From: Arthrobacter sp. PAMC25284
GTDB lineage: Bacteria; Actinomycetota; Actinomycetes; Actinomycetales; Micrococcaceae
NCBI RefSeq assembly: GCF_019443425.1
Contig: NZ_CP080382.1
Span: forward strand, 3,348,001 to 3,412,000
Direction: 5' to 3'
Length of the DNA stretch: 64,000 nucleotides
Position numbers and translations under genes: made by a program. The notes under the pieces were generated by a model. The model was given only the letters and a program-made list of their open reading frames with translations, was not told where the DNA came from and did no database searches. Below, piece after piece: positions 11,501 through 20,721 of the stretch. Within the stretch, counting starts at the first letter, position 1. Every line of letters starts with the position of its first letter.

Positions 11501-11817
11501 TTATGCCGGGGGAGCGCCGGTGCCGGCGGCCGTGCTCACGGCCGTTTCTGCCAGGGCCCCCAGGCGTGCTAGGATATTGAGTTTGTATGGCGCTCTCGTG
11601 CGCCGTCATCAACCTCGTAAACAATCGTGCCACGGCATAGTGCCCCCTTGTGCTCCATTCGGAGTCCGCTTGGGGTGCAAATGCTGCTGGAACGGGCGTT
11701 TAGGCCTGGTCTGGCAAAATCCAGGCAGGTCAAGAGACACCCCGATCTACCGTTCCGCAAGGCTCATCCCGTAGCAAGATCTCGGTCTGAGAACCCGCGC
11801 GACGCAAGGAGTAAATA
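11501..11817 (+). promoter_or_regulatory. spc operon promoter and leader
   Basis: No gene is visible in the stretch between rpsQ and rplN after the terminator. A candidate promoter is TTCTGC (11546-11551) and TAGGAT (11570-11575), 18 bases apart, which would leave a leader of about 235 bases. The leader has a GCCTGG/CCAGGC dyad near 11703-11726. GACGCAAGGAG just before GTG 11818 is the ribosome binding site. Promoter assignment is by eye only. Confidence 0.4.
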
Positions 11818-12186
11818 GTGATTCAGCAGGAGTCGCGACTCAAGATTGCCGACAACACGGGTGCTAAGGAAATCCTTACCATTCGCGTTCTCGGTGGGTC
11901 TGGCCGTCGCTACGCAGGCATTGGCGACGTTATCGTCGCTACCGTCAAGGACGCAATTCCGGGCGGCAACGTAAAGAAGGGCGACGTCGTCAAGGCTGTC
12001 ATCGTCCGTACCAAGAAGGAACGCCGCCGTGCGGATGGTTCCTATATCAAGTTTGACGAGAACGCAGCTGTGATCCTGAAGGCTGACGGTGACCCCCGCG
12101 GTACCCGCATCTTCGGACCGGTTGGTCGTGAACTTCGCGATAAGAAGTTCATGAAGATCGTTTCTCTGGCTCCGGAGGTGCTTTAG
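11818..12186 (+). CDS. rplN: 50S ribosomal protein L14
   Basis: Large-subunit protein bridging to 16S helix 44 and the docking site for the silencing factor RsfS. 122 aa, standard. Motifs are '[46 protein letters not shown]', '[29 protein letters not shown]' and '[28 protein letters not shown]'. GTG start six bases after AAGGAG. First gene of the spc operon. Confidence 0.98.
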   Translation: MIQQESRLKIADNTGAKEILTIRVLGGSGRRYAGIGDVIVATVKDAIPGGNVKKGDVVKAVIVRTKKERRRADGSYIKFDENAAVILKADGDPRGTRIFGPVGRELRDKKFMKIVSLAPEVL

Positions 12187-12189
12187 TCC

Positions 12190-12549
12190 ATGGCTAAGAT
12201 CAAAAAGGGTGACCTCGTTCAGGTCATCACTGGCGCCAAGGCTGAGCGCGGCGGCGACAAGGGCAAGCAGGGCAAGGTTCTGCGCGTCTTCCCCGAGACC
12301 AACCGCGTGTTGGTCGAAGGCATCAACCGCGTAACCAAGCACACTAAGGTCGGTCAGTCGCAGCGCGGCACCAAGACCGGTGGCATCGAGGTCGTTGAGG
12401 CTTCGATCCACATCTCCAACGTGGCTCTGGTTGACCCCTCCACCAAGAAGCCCACCCGCGTCGGTTTCCGCACCGAGACCGTTGAGCGCGATGGCGTGAA
12501 GCGTGAAGTGCGTGTCCGCGTGGCCAAGAGCTCAGGGAAGGACATCTAA
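12190..12549 (+). CDS. rplX: 50S ribosomal protein L24
   Basis: Assembly initiator protein with a KOW fold near the tunnel exit. 119 aa. Shows '[51 protein letters not shown]' and '[25 protein letters not shown]'. Its TAA overlaps the rplE start by one base (TAATG). Confidence 0.97.
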   Translation: MAKIKKGDLVQVITGAKAERGGDKGKQGKVLRVFPETNRVLVEGINRVTKHTKVGQSQRGTKTGGIEVVEASIHISNVALVDPSTKKPTRVGFRTETVERDGVKREVRVRVAKSSGKDI

Positions 12550-13130
12550 TGACTGAGACTCTCGAGACTCCGGCAAGCAAGATCGTTCCTCGTCTGAAGA
12601 CCAAGTACGCCGATTCCATCAAGGGCTCGCTCGTTGAGGAATTCCAGTACCAGAACGTCAACCAGGTTCCCCGTCTGGTCAAGGTCGTTGTGAACATGGG
12701 TGTTGGAGATGCCGCCAAGGACTCCAAGCTGATCGACGGCGCTGTCCGCGATCTGACCCTGATCACCGGCCAGAAGCCGCAGGTAACCAAGGCCCGCAAG
12801 TCGATCGCACAGTTCAAGCTGCGCGAAGGCATGCCGATCGGTGCACACGCAACTCTGCGTGGGGACCGCATGTGGGAATTCCTGGACCGTCTGGTCACGC
12901 TGGCTCTGCCGCGTATCCGCGACTTCCGGGGCCTCAGCGGCAAGCAGTTCGACGGCAACGGCAACTACACCTTCGGTCTTACCGAGCAGGTTATGTTCCA
13001 CGAGATCGACCAGGATTCCATCGACCGCGTACGCGGCATGGACATCACCGTCGTGACCACTGCCAAGACCGACGACGAAGGCCGCGCGCTGCTTAAGGCG
13101 CTTGGCTTCCCGTTCAAGACCGAAGATTAA
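12549..13130 (+). CDS. rplE: 50S ribosomal protein L5
   Basis: 5S rRNA binding protein of the central protuberance. 193 aa, slightly extended at the N-terminus. Conserved parts are '[17 protein letters not shown]', '[46 protein letters not shown]' and '[41 protein letters not shown]'. In many bacteria rpsN follows; here a 94-base spacer leads straight to rpsH. Confidence 0.98.
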   Translation: MTETLETPASKIVPRLKTKYADSIKGSLVEEFQYQNVNQVPRLVKVVVNMGVGDAAKDSKLIDGAVRDLTLITGQKPQVTKARKSIAQFKLREGMPIGAHATLRGDRMWEFLDRLVTLALPRIRDFRGLSGKQFDGNGNYTFGLTEQVMFHEIDQDSIDRVRGMDITVVTTAKTDDEGRALLKALGFPFKTED

Positions 13131-13147
13131 TCTAGCTACGTAAAAGG

Positions 13148-13194
13148 TCCGCCGCGCAGGTCCCGACTTCGTTCGGAACAATCAGCACGGCGGA
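13148..13194 (+). promoter_or_regulatory. Hairpin in the rplE-rpsH spacer
   Basis: TCCGCCG (13148-13154) can pair with CGGCGGA (13188-13194), and CCGA (13163-13166) with TCGG (13173-13176) inside it. This is the place where rpsN sits in many bacteria, and no S14-like reading frame is present. In E. coli the S8 repressor acts near rplE, so an S8-binding role is conceivable but not shown. Confidence 0.35.
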
Positions 13195-13224
13195 AACCGT
13201 TATGAGGAAGGGCAAGAGCCCACC

Positions 13225-13623
13225 ATGACAATGACAGATCCCGTCGCAGACATGCTTACGCGTCTGCGCAACGCAAACTCGGCATACCACGATTCCGTGT
13301 CTATGCCGTACAGCAAGCTCAAGGCACGCGTTGCCGACATCCTGAAGGCCGAAGGTTACATCGCCTCCTGGAAAGAAGAAGACGCTGAGGTTGGCAAGAA
13401 GCTGACCCTCGAGCTCAAGTTCGGTCCGAACCGCGAGCGTTCAATCGCTGGCGTTCGTCGTATTTCCAAGCCGGGACTGCGCGTTTACGCAAAGTCCACC
13501 AACCTGCCGCACGTGCTCGGTGGCCTGGGTGTCGCAATCCTGTCCACCTCTTCCGGCCTCTTGACTGACAAGCAGGCCGGCAAGAAGGGCGTGGGCGGCG
13601 AAGTCCTCGCTTACGTCTGGTAA
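13225..13623 (+). CDS. rpsH: 30S ribosomal protein S8
   Basis: Central-domain 16S rRNA binder and, in E. coli, the spc operon repressor. 132 aa. Shows '[42 protein letters not shown]', '[54 protein letters not shown]'. The start at ATG 13225 is followed two codons later by another ATG; the first fits the spacing to AGGAAGGG. Confidence 0.98.
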   Translation: MTMTDPVADMLTRLRNANSAYHDSVSMPYSKLKARVADILKAEGYIASWKEEDAEVGKKLTLELKFGPNRERSIAGVRRISKPGLRVYAKSTNLPHVLGGLGVAILSTSSGLLTDKQAGKKGVGGEVLAYVW

Positions 13624-13641
13624 CGGGAAAGGAAGAGAATA

Positions 13642-14178
13642 ATGTCACGTATTGGACGTCTCCCCATCACCGTTCCTGCCGGCGTTGAGGTCAAGGTTGA
13701 CGGCTCTGTCGTCAATGTCAAGGGTTCCAAAGGCGAGCTGAGCCACACTGTGGCCAGCCCGATCGAGGTTTCCCTGGAAGATGGCACCCTGACTGTCGCC
13801 CGCCCGAACGACGAGCGCGCCTCACGTTCGCTGCACGGCCTGACCCGCACCCTGATCGCCAACATGATCCAGGGTGTCACCGCAGGCTACGAGAAGAAGC
13901 TTGAAATCGTCGGTACCGGTTACCGCGTTCAGGCCAAGGGTTCTGACCTGGAGTTCGCTCTGGGCTACAGCCACCCGGTCAACGTCTCGGCACCGAACGG
14001 CATCACCTTTGCAGTTGAGACCCCGACCAAGCTCTCTGTTTCAGGTATTTCCAAGCAGCAGGTCGGCGAGGTTGCTGCCAACATTCGCAAGCTGCGGAAG
14101 CCGGACCCCTATAAGGGCAAGGGCATCCGCTACGCCGGCGAAGTCATCCGCCGCAAGGTCGGAAAGGCTGGTAAGTAA
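13642..14178 (+). CDS. rplF: 50S ribosomal protein L6
   Basis: Two-domain protein at the base of the L7/L12 stalk near the sarcin-ricin loop. 178 aa. Motifs are '[17 protein letters not shown]', '[23 protein letters not shown]' and the C-terminal '[27 protein letters not shown]'. rplR follows after two bases. Confidence 0.98.
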   Translation: MSRIGRLPITVPAGVEVKVDGSVVNVKGSKGELSHTVASPIEVSLEDGTLTVARPNDERASRSLHGLTRTLIANMIQGVTAGYEKKLEIVGTGYRVQAKGSDLEFALGYSHPVNVSAPNGITFAVETPTKLSVSGISKQQVGEVAANIRKLRKPDPYKGKGIRYAGEVIRRKVGKAGK

Positions 14179-14180
14179 CC

Positions 14181-14565
14181 ATGGCCATCGCAATTAATAA
14201 GAAGCGTACGAACAAGAGCAAGTCTGCCAAGCGCAGCCGCCGCCAGCTTCGTATCCGCAAGCGCATCTCCGGAACGGCTGTACGTCCTCGTCTGGTCGTC
14301 AACCGCTCCGCCCGCCACGTATTCGTCCAGGTTGTCGATGACAGCAAGGGGCCTGACCGTAGCGAGCGCCTCCACCCTGGAAGCCGACCTTCGTGCATTC
14401 GATGGTGACAAGACTGCCAAGGCCAAGCGCGTTGGCGAACTCGTCGCCGAGCGTGCCAAGGCTGCCGGTGTCGAAGCAGTCGTCTTCGACCGCGGTGGTA
14501 ACAAGTACCACGGCCGGATCGCTGCTGTTGCTGACGGCGCCCGTGAAGGTGGGCTGTCACTGTGA
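14181..14565 (+). CDS. rplR: 50S ribosomal protein L18 (one-base frameshift as given)
   Basis: 5S rRNA binding protein. The frame from ATG 14181 encodes '[41 protein letters not shown]' and then runs out into unrelated sequence. The frame +1 to it continues with '[14 protein letters not shown]...[38 protein letters not shown]'. Deleting one G from GGGG at 14348-14351 joins them as '[13 protein letters not shown]' and yields 127 aa, the usual length. The stop overlaps rpsE by four bases. The gene is essential, so an insertion error is the simplest reading. Confidence 0.93.
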
Positions 14566-15281
14566 CCGAAAATAACGAAAAGGACATTCAGGTGACTGAA
14601 GCTGTAGCTGCTCCGGCAACTGAGACCGCTGCGCCTGCTGCTGCCGCTGACGGCGCCCGTGGTGGCGCTCGTCGTGGCGAGCGTGGCGACCGCGGCCAGG
14701 GCCAGGGTCGTGGTGACCGTGGTGGCCGTGGTGGCCGCGACGGCGGCCGCGAAGCCGAAAAGAGCCAGTTCGTAGAGCGCGTTGTAACCATCAACCGTGT
14801 TTCCAAGGTCGTCAAGGGTGGTCGTCGCTTCAGCTTCACCGCACTCGTCGTCGTTGGTGACGGTAACGGTATGGTCGGCGTCGGCTACGGCAAGGCCAAG
14901 GAAGTTCCCGCCGCTATCGCGAAGGGCGTTGAAGAGGCCAAGAAGTCCTTCTTCCGCGTTCCCCGCATCGGCAGCACCATCCCGCACCGCGTCCAGGGTG
15001 AGGCCGCCGCAGGCGTCGTTATGCTGCGCCCGGCTTCCGCGGGTACCGGTGTTATCGCCGGCGGTCCGGTCCGTGCAGTATTGGAGTGCGTGGGCATCCA
15101 CGACATCCTCTCCAAGTCGCTCGGTTCCTCGAACGCCATCAACATCGTGCACGCGACCGTTGATGCGCTCAAGCGCCTCGAAGAGCCGGCAGCAGTGGCA
15201 GCACGCCGCGGCCTGCCCCTCGACGAGATCGCTCCTCCGGCAATGGTCAAGGCGCTTCTGAACCAGAAGGCAGGTGTCTGA
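14562..15281 (+). CDS. rpsE: 30S ribosomal protein S5 with RG-rich N-terminal extension
   Basis: Decoding-fidelity protein lining the mRNA entry tunnel. 239 aa against about 165 in E. coli. The extra length is an N-terminal acidic/Ala stretch followed by Gly-Arg-Asp repeats (about residues 27-66, such as '[15 protein letters not shown]'). The conserved domain starts at '[51 protein letters not shown]' and continues through 'IPHRVQGE...[23 protein letters not shown]'. GTG start overlaps the rplR stop. Confidence 0.97.
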   Translation: MTENNEKDIQVTEAVAAPATETAAPAAAADGARGGARRGERGDRGQGQGRGDRGGRGGRDGGREAEKSQFVERVVTINRVSKVVKGGRRFSFTALVVVGDGNGMVGVGYGKAKEVPAAIAKGVEEAKKSFFRVPRIGSTIPHRVQGEAAAGVVMLRPASAGTGVIAGGPVRAVLECVGIHDILSKSLGSSNAINIVHATVDALKRLEEPAAVAARRGLPLDEIAPPAMVKALLNQKAGV

Positions 15282-15284
15282 GCA

Positions 15285-15491
15285 ATGGCAAAGAACGTGC
15301 TTGTCTCCGATGCACAGTTGGAGATCACTCAGATTAAGTCCGCCATTGGCGGCAAGCAGAACCAGCGCGACACCCTTCGGTCCCTCGGCCTGAAGCGGAT
15401 CGGACACACCGTTGTCCGCACCGCCGACGCCGTGACCGTCGGAATGGTCAACACGGTTCCGCACCTGATTAAGGTAGAGGAGGCGAAGTAA
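15285..15491 (+). CDS. rpmD: 50S ribosomal protein L30
   Basis: Small large-subunit protein contacting 23S and 5S rRNA. 68 aa. Sequence '[58 protein letters not shown]' matches the family. Three bases follow the rpsE stop, and rplO starts directly after its own stop. Confidence 0.97.
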   Translation: MAKNVLVSDAQLEITQIKSAIGGKQNQRDTLRSLGLKRIGHTVVRTADAVTVGMVNTVPHLIKVEEAK

Positions 15492-15983
15492 ATGGCCGAG
15501 AACAAAACTGCCGAGAAGGCACAGGGCGCCGCTGAGAAGCAGAACGCACTGAAGGTTCACCACCTGCGTCCCGCCCCCGGTGCCAAAACCGCCAAGACCC
15601 GTGTTGGTCGTGGCGAAGGCTCCAAGGGTAAGACCGCCGGTCGCGGTACCAAGGGTACGAAGGCCCGTTACCAGATCAAGGCTGGCTTTGCCGGCGGCCA
15701 GCTGCCGCTGCACATGCGCCTGCCGAAGCTGCGCGGCTTCAAGAACCCGTTCCGGGTTGAGTTCCAGGTCGTAAACCTGGACAAGCTCAACGAGCTGTTC
15801 CCGGAAGGTGGCTCAGTCACCGTGGAGAACCTGGTCGAAAAGGGTGCCGTTCGCAAGAACCAGCCCGTCAAGGTGCTTGGCACCGGCGACATCACCGTCA
15901 AGGTTGACGTCACCGTCCACGCATTCTCGGCCAGCGCCGCAGAAAAGATTGCTGCAGCAGGCGGAACCACCACCGCCCTCTAA
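15492..15983 (+). CDS. rplO: 50S ribosomal protein L15
   Basis: Late-assembly 23S rRNA binding protein. 163 aa. Shows '[40 protein letters not shown]', '[44 protein letters not shown]' and the C-terminal '[17 protein letters not shown]'. The first 15 residues are an acidic extension. Last gene of the spc operon before a terminator. Confidence 0.98.
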   Translation: MAENKTAEKAQGAAEKQNALKVHHLRPAPGAKTAKTRVGRGEGSKGKTAGRGTKGTKARYQIKAGFAGGQLPLHMRLPKLRGFKNPFRVEFQVVNLDKLNELFPEGGSVTVENLVEKGAVRKNQPVKVLGTGDITVKVDVTVHAFSASAAEKIAAAGGTTTAL

Positions 15984-16010
15984 GGGCGGCGGTGTATCAG
16001 CCCGTTGTTG

Positions 16011-16056
16011 AACTCCCGGTACCGCAGGCTACAGGCCTGTGGTGCCGGGAGTTTTT
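16011..16056 (+). terminator. Intrinsic terminator after rplO
   Basis: A 19-bp stem (AACTCCCGG..., 16011-16029 with 16034-16052) has two wobble pairs and is followed by TTTTTC. It ends the spc operon before secY. Confidence 0.82.
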
Positions 16057-16077
16057 CGATTTTTTGGGGACCGCCGA

Positions 16078-16108
16078 TTGTTCGCAGGGCGCATCCACCC
16101 GTTAGACT
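16078..16108 (+). promoter_or_regulatory. Candidate secY promoter
   Basis: TTGTTC (16078-16083) and TAGACT (16103-16108) are 19 bases apart, about 60 bases before the secY start and downstream of the rplO terminator. Spacing is a little long, so confidence is moderate. Confidence 0.4.
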
Positions 16109-16167
16109 CGAACGTTGGGTTCTATTGACCTGTCTCACAAGACTTTACTTATTACTCAGGAGGACGC

Positions 16168-17479
16168 TTGCTTAGCGCATTTGGCCGGGCCTTTCGCACG
16201 CCTGATCTGCGACGCAAGTTGTTGTTCACGCTGGGAATCATCACAATCTTCCGCTTGGGTGCCTTCATCCCCTCGCCTGGTGTGAACTACCAGAATGTCC
16301 AGCAATGCTTGCAGAACGGTCAGACCACGGGCGGGATCTACCAGCTCGTCAACCTGTTCAGCGGCGGTGCATTGCTGCAGGTATCAATCTTCGCCCTCGG
16401 CATCATGCCGTACATTACGGCGAGCATCATTGTGCAGCTACTCCGGGTGGTCATTCCCCGGTTCCAGCAGCTGCATGAAGAAGGCGCGTCGGGCCAGTCG
16501 CAACTGACCCAGTACACCCGCTACCTCACCATCGCCCTGGGGCCTGCTGAATGCCACGACACTGGTGTCGCTCGCGCGGTCCGGTCAGCTGCTGCCGAAC
16601 TGCCAGCTGCCGATCATCCCGGATTCCTCGATCATCACCACGGTCCTGCTCATCATCACGCTGACGGCCGGTACCGGCCTGATCATGTGGATGGGTGAAC
16701 TCGTCACCGAAAAGGGTGTCGGCAACGGCATGTCGCTGCTGATCTTCACCTCTATCGCCGCCGGCTTCCCCGGTGCACTCGGAGCGATCTGGACCGCACA
16801 GGGTCCCGGAACGTTCTTTATGGTTCTTGTCATCGGCCTGCTGACGGTCGCGCTCGTGGTCTTCGTGGAGCAGTCGCAGCGCAGGATCCCGGTGCAGTAC
16901 GCCAAGCGCATGATCGGGCGGCGCACCGTGGGTGGCACCAGCACCTACATCCCCATTAAGGTCAACATGGCCGGCGTCATCCCGGTCATCTTTGCCTCGT
17001 CGATGCTGTACCTGCCGGGCCTGATCTCACAGTTCAACCAGCCCCAGGCCGGCGAGCCGATTGCCTTCTGGGTGGAGTGGATCAACAACAACCTGGTCCG
17101 CGGCGACCAGCCGATCTACATGGTGCTGTATTTCGCCATGATTGTGTTTTTCACCTACTTCTATGTTGGGATTACTTTCAACCCTGAAGAGGTCTCGGAC
17201 AACATGAAGAAGTACGGCGGCTTCATTCCGGGCATCCGTGCCGGCAAGCCGACAGCGGATTATCTTCAGTACGTACTTTCCCGGATCACCCTGCCCGGCG
17301 CCCTCTACCTGGGCTTCGTGGCTCTGATCCCGCTGATTGCGCTGGTTCTGATCAACGCCAACCAGAACTTCCCGTTCGGCGGCACCTCGATCCTGATCAT
17401 GGTGGGCGTCGGTCTGGAGACCGTGAAGCAGATCGATGCGCAGCTGCAGCAACGTCACTACGAAGGGCTTTTGCGATGA
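16168..17479 (+). CDS. secY: Preprotein translocase subunit SecY (one-base frameshift as given)
   Basis: Central channel of the Sec translocon in the plasma membrane. TTG 16168 follows AGGAGGA (16158-16164). Frame 1 encodes 'LSAFGRAFRTPDLRRKLLFTLGIITIFRLGAFIPSPGV' through 'YTRYLTIALG'. Frame 2 encodes 'SLARSGQLLPNCQLP' through the cytoplasmic loops 'GRRTVGGTSTYIPIKVN', 'NMKKYGGFIPGIRAGKPT' and the end 'QLQQRHYEGLLR'. Removing one G from GGGG at 16539-16542 gives 'LTIALGLLNATTLVSLARSG' and 436 aa with ten membrane segments. SecY is essential, so the break is probably a sequence error. adk overlaps by four bases. Confidence 0.94.
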
Positions 17480-18054
17480 CGAGAATGTTGATTATTGGAC
17501 CCCCCGGTTCCGGCAAGGGAACGCAGGCGGAACGCATTTCAGAGCGCCTCGGCGTCGTTGCGATCTCCACCGGCGACATCTTCCGTGCCAACGTCAAAGG
17601 CGAAACGCCGCTGGGCGTAGAAGCGAAGAAGTACATGGACGCCGGTGATTTTGTACCGGACAGCGTGACCAACAAGATGGTCCGTGACCGGCTCGGTGAG
17701 GACGACGTCGACGGCGGCTTCCTCCTGGACGGCTACCCGCGCACCACCGCGCAGGTCGACTACCTCGACGGGATCCTTGCCACGGGCGAGCAGAAGCTCG
17801 ACGTCGTCCTGCAGCTGACGGCCGACGACGAGGAACTCGTCACCCGGCTGCTGGGCCGCGCGAAGGAAACCGGCCGCAGCGATGACAATGAAGCCGTCAT
17901 CCGGCACCGGCTTGACCTCTATCACGGCCAGACCGAGGCCGTCGTGGCGAAGTACGCCGAGCGCGGCATCCTGACCCAGGTCGACGGAATCGGCGGCATC
18001 GACGAGGTCACAGACCGCGTGATGCAGGCCATCAAAGCGGCCCAGTCGGCCTGA
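17476..18054 (+). CDS. adk: Adenylate kinase
   Basis: Interconverts ATP + AMP and 2 ADP in the cytosol. 192 aa; P-loop 'GPPGSGKGT' at residues 8-16, AMP-binding 'STGDIFRA' and 'DGYPRTTAQVD'. The lid is the short form: no zinc-finger Cys cluster, only 'GRAKETGRSDDNEAVIRHRLDLYHGQTEAV'. It is translationally coupled to secY by ATGA, the normal actinobacterial arrangement. Confidence 0.97.
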   Translation: MTRMLIIGPPGSGKGTQAERISERLGVVAISTGDIFRANVKGETPLGVEAKKYMDAGDFVPDSVTNKMVRDRLGEDDVDGGFLLDGYPRTTAQVDYLDGILATGEQKLDVVLQLTADDEELVTRLLGRAKETGRSDDNEAVIRHRLDLYHGQTEAVVAKYAERGILTQVDGIGGIDEVTDRVMQAIKAAQSA

Positions 18055-18072
18055 CCCGCCACCTGACATCGA

Positions 18073-18114
18073 GAGGCTCCTCCCGGACCACCGGGAGGAG
18101 CCTCCGGCATTTTT
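18073..18114 (+). terminator. Intrinsic terminator after adk
   Basis: A perfect 14-bp stem, 18073-18086 with 18091-18104, has a four-base loop and a TTTTT run at 18110-18114. It separates secY-adk from map. Confidence 0.88.
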
Positions 18115-18165
18115 GCTCCACTCCGCCCCAGGCGGACACCGGCACCACTGAAAGGAACGCTGCAG

Positions 18166-18993
18166 ATGGCATTCGGCCAGCCCCGCATCGAATACAAGTC
18201 CAACTCCCAGATGCGCACCATGGTCCAGGCTGGCCTCGTCCTCAGCCGCGCCCTGGATGCTGCGGTGGCCGCAGCCATTCCCGGCAAAACCACGCGGGAC
18301 CTTGATGGTGTCTTCGCCGCAGTCCTCAAGGAGGCCGGCGCCACCTCCAATTTCCTGGGCTACCACGGCTTCCCCGCTACCATCTGCACATCGGTCAATG
18401 AGGAAGTCGTCCACGGCATCCCCGGCGACCGTGTCCTCCAGGACGGTGACATTCTCTCCATCGACGGCGGGGCGATTGTGGAAGGGTGGCACTCCGACTC
18501 GGCCCGGACCGTAATCGTGGGGACGGCCGATCCGGAAGACCAGCGGCTGTCCGACGTCACCGAAGCCGCCATGTGGCGCGGCATCGCGGCCCTGGCCACC
18601 GGAAAGTTCGTTGGGGACATCGGAAACGCCATTGACGACTACGTCTCCGCCGTACCGGGGAAGCCGCTCGGCATCCTGGAAGACTACGTCGGCCACGGCA
18701 TCGGCTCCGAAATGCACATGGCCCCGGATGTCCTGAACTTCCGCACAACCCACCGAGGGCCCAAGATCCGGCCGGGACTGTGCCTCGCGATCGAGCCCAT
18801 GCTGGTGCGCGGGAGCATCGACACAGCCGTCCTCGCGGACGACTGGACCGTTGTCACCACCGACGGCAAGCGTTCGTGCCAGTGGGAACACTCCGTGGCC
18901 GTGCATGAGAAGGGTATCTGGGTTCTCTCGGCGCCCGACGGGGGAGCCTCGAAACTCGCGCCGCTTGGCGTCGTGCCCGTCCCGGTTCCCTAG
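18166..18993 (+). CDS. map: Methionine aminopeptidase, type I
   Basis: Removes N-terminal Met from nascent proteins; dinuclear metallo-enzyme. 275 aa. The five metal ligands can be seen in order: Asp in 'SIDGGAIVEGWHSD' (two Asp), His in 'GHGIGSEMHMAP', Glu in 'LAIEPML' and Glu in 'QWEHSVAV'. The substrate His is in 'FLGYHGFPATICTSVNEEVVHGIP'. ATG start after GAAAGGAA. It follows adk as in other actinobacteria but has its own terminators on both sides. Confidence 0.96.
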   Translation: MAFGQPRIEYKSNSQMRTMVQAGLVLSRALDAAVAAAIPGKTTRDLDGVFAAVLKEAGATSNFLGYHGFPATICTSVNEEVVHGIPGDRVLQDGDILSIDGGAIVEGWHSDSARTVIVGTADPEDQRLSDVTEAAMWRGIAALATGKFVGDIGNAIDDYVSAVPGKPLGILEDYVGHGIGSEMHMAPDVLNFRTTHRGPKIRPGLCLAIEPMLVRGSIDTAVLADDWTVVTTDGKRSCQWEHSVAVHEKGIWVLSAPDGGASKLAPLGVVPVPVP

Positions 18994-19024
18994 CGACACA
19001 CGCAACCGCCTGCGACACCCAATA

Positions 19025-19064
19025 TCCCTGGCGCTACCGGAATACCGGCAGCGCCAGGGATTTT
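19025..19064 (+). terminator. Intrinsic terminator after map
   Basis: TCCCTGGCGCT (19025-19035) pairs with AGCGCCAGGGA (19050-19060), with a nested CCGG/CCGG pair and TTTT after it. It overlaps the possible upstream extension of the next reading frame, which argues for a start at or after 19111 for that gene. Confidence 0.8.
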
Positions 19065-19110
19065 GCGTAGCGCCAGAAAACCTGCGCGTCGGGCAGGACG
19101 GCGGGGCAGA

Positions 19111-20163
19111 ATGGGAGCCATGGGAATGATCACCGATGTAGCCGGAATCCGGGTGGGGCACGTCCACAGGAGCGGTGCCGGCTGGCTCAGCGGGGTCACG
19201 GTGGTGCTGCCGCCGCCAGGCACCGTCGGATCCGTCGACGTCCGCGGCGGCGGCCCGGGCACGCACGAAACGGATGCGCTGGAGCCCACAACCCTCACCT
19301 CCGCGGTGGACGCAGTCGTGCTCACGGGGGGATCCGCGTTCGGCCTCGTCGCGGCACACGGCGCCCAGCGGTGGTGTGAGGAGAATGGCCGGGGCTTTGC
19401 CGTTCCCGGAGGAGTGGTCCCGATCGTCCCGGCGGCGGCCATCTTTGACCTTGGACGCGGAGGAAACTTCTCCGCCCGTCCGGATGAGTCCATGGGCTAT
19501 GCGGCTGCCGCTGCGGCTGCCGCCCGGGCCGAGGGGCACGACGTCGAACGCGGCAACGTCGGCGCCGGCACCGGAGCGGCGATTGGCGGGGGCCAGTTCA
19601 AAGGGGGAGTAGGTACAGCCTCCGTCACCCTCGGGAACGGCGTGACCGTCGGCGCCATAGCCATCGTCAACGCGCTGGGACTGCCCTTCGAATGCGGTTC
19701 GGGTAACCCCGAACCCTCCGCTCGCCCGCTCGTTCCTCGCTCAGGCGCGCGCTTCCGGGTTCCCGATTCCCCGAACACGATCACGCCGCCGCTGAACACC
19801 ACGCTCGTTGTGGTTGCCACCAATGCCGTGCTGGACAAAGCCGAATGCAAACGCACAGCGGCCGCAGCGCACGCCGGGCTGGCCAGGGCGTTGGACCCGA
19901 GCCACACACTCGCCGACGGGGACACCGTGTTTGCCCTTTCCACCGGCGCCGTCGCGCTGGACCGCAGCACAGAATCCGTGCGCCAACTGAGCCTGATCAC
20001 GCTGCAAAGCGCCGCGGCCGACGTCGTCCGGCTGGCGATTCTCGACGGAATCGCCAGGGGCCGAGGCGGTGTCCACCTCCGCGGCGAACCTCGCGGCCTA
20101 CCGGTGGTGAGTGCGCGGGACGCCCACGTACGTTACGATTGCTGGTTTCGACCACGGATTTAA
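19111..20163 (+). CDS. P1 / DmpA-type aminopeptidase (family S58)
   Basis: Ntn-hydrolase-fold aminopeptidase that self-cleaves to expose an N-terminal nucleophile. 350 aa from ATG 19111; ATG 19120 (after GGGAG) and 19126 are equally plausible. Family features are 'ITDVAGIRVGHVH', 'GGGPGTHETDALEP', 'VDAVVLTGGSAFGL', 'GNVGAGTGA' and 'PPLNTTLVVVATNAVLDKAEC'. The N-T bond in that last segment is the likely autocleavage site, leaving Thr as nucleophile. About 25 residues just before it (around 198-222, 'GSGNPEPSARPLVPRSGARF') are Pro/Arg-rich and coded by a palindromic DNA stretch; they look inserted. The natural substrate is unknown. Confidence 0.85.
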   Translation: MGAMGMITDVAGIRVGHVHRSGAGWLSGVTVVLPPPGTVGSVDVRGGGPGTHETDALEPTTLTSAVDAVVLTGGSAFGLVAAHGAQRWCEENGRGFAVPGGVVPIVPAAAIFDLGRGGNFSARPDESMGYAAAAAAAARAEGHDVERGNVGAGTGAAIGGGQFKGGVGTASVTLGNGVTVGAIAIVNALGLPFECGSGNPEPSARPLVPRSGARFRVPDSPNTITPPLNTTLVVVATNAVLDKAECKRTAAAAHAGLARALDPSHTLADGDTVFALSTGAVALDRSTESVRQLSLITLQSAAADVVRLAILDGIARGRGGVHLRGEPRGLPVVSARDAHVRYDCWFRPRI

Positions 20164-20188
20164 CAATCCCGCCGTCATGGCGTAGTGT
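20160..20188 (+). promoter_or_regulatory. Candidate infA operon promoter
   Basis: TTAACA (20160-20165) and TAGTGT (20183-20188) are exactly 17 bases apart. The -35 overlaps the stop codon of the upstream peptidase. A leader of about 120 bases would precede infA. Confidence 0.5.
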
Positions 20189-20315
20189 GGTCTGTTGGTT
20201 GTCTGCCCTGTTGTGCCCTTTTGTGGCCGGGAGGCATCAGCCAATCAATCAAAAACGTCCGCAGTCATGACCGGTGCAAACCGGGAGGCGGCGGCAACAA
20301 CAGTTAGCGGAGGGT

Positions 20316-20537
20316 ATGGCCAAGAAGGACGGGGTCATTGAGATCGAGGGCGTTGTGACCGAGGCGCTGCCTAACGCGATGTTTCGCGTTGAGCTCACCA
20401 ACAAGCACATCGTTCTGGCACACATCTCTGGAAAGATGCGCCAGCACTACATCAGGATTCTCCCTGAGGACCGGGTAGTGGTGGAGCTGAGCCCGTACGA
20501 CCTGACACGTGGTCGTATCGTCTACCGCTACAAGTAA
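20316..20537 (+). CDS. infA: Translation initiation factor IF-1
   Basis: S1/OB-fold protein that blocks the A site during initiation. 73 aa from ATG 20316 ('[73 protein letters not shown]' in outline), the standard length. An in-frame extension to 20274 lacks a binding site and is not used. AGCGGAGGG precedes the ATG. It heads the infA-rpmJ-rpsM-rpsK-rpoA-rplQ group. Confidence 0.98.
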   Translation: MAKKDGVIEIEGVVTEALPNAMFRVELTNKHIVLAHISGKMRQHYIRILPEDRVVVELSPYDLTRGRIVYRYK

Positions 20538-20607
20538 ACACTGGGCGGGCCCGGGCAACAGTCCGCGGCCGGTCCAGGTGACCAACTGCCACACGCAAAG
20601 GAACGCC

Positions 20608-20721
20608 ATGAAGGTCAAGCCGAGCGTCAAGCAGATCTGCGAAAAGTGCAAAGTGATCCGCCGTAATGGCCGGGTCATGGTGATCTGCGAGAACCCGCGC
20701 CACAAGCAGCGCCAGGGCTAA
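20608..20721 (+). CDS. rpmJ: 50S ribosomal protein L36
   Basis: 37 aa, the canonical length. The zinc-ribbon ligands are present as C11 and C14 in 'CEKC', C27, and H32, so this is the zinc-containing paralogue. It ends in '[10 protein letters not shown]'. ATG 20608 follows AAAGGAAC; the longer upstream reading is ignored. Confidence 0.97.
   Translation: MKVKPSVKQICEKCKVIRRNGRVMVICENPRHKQRQG

Noticed and set aside
13131..13224. rpsN (S14) between rplE and rpsH
   Set aside because: No frame in the spacer is long enough or resembles S14.
17539..19539. 666-codon minus-strand reading frame across adk and map
   Set aside because: It is antisense to two well-supported enzymes and matches no family; long antisense frames are expected at this GC content.
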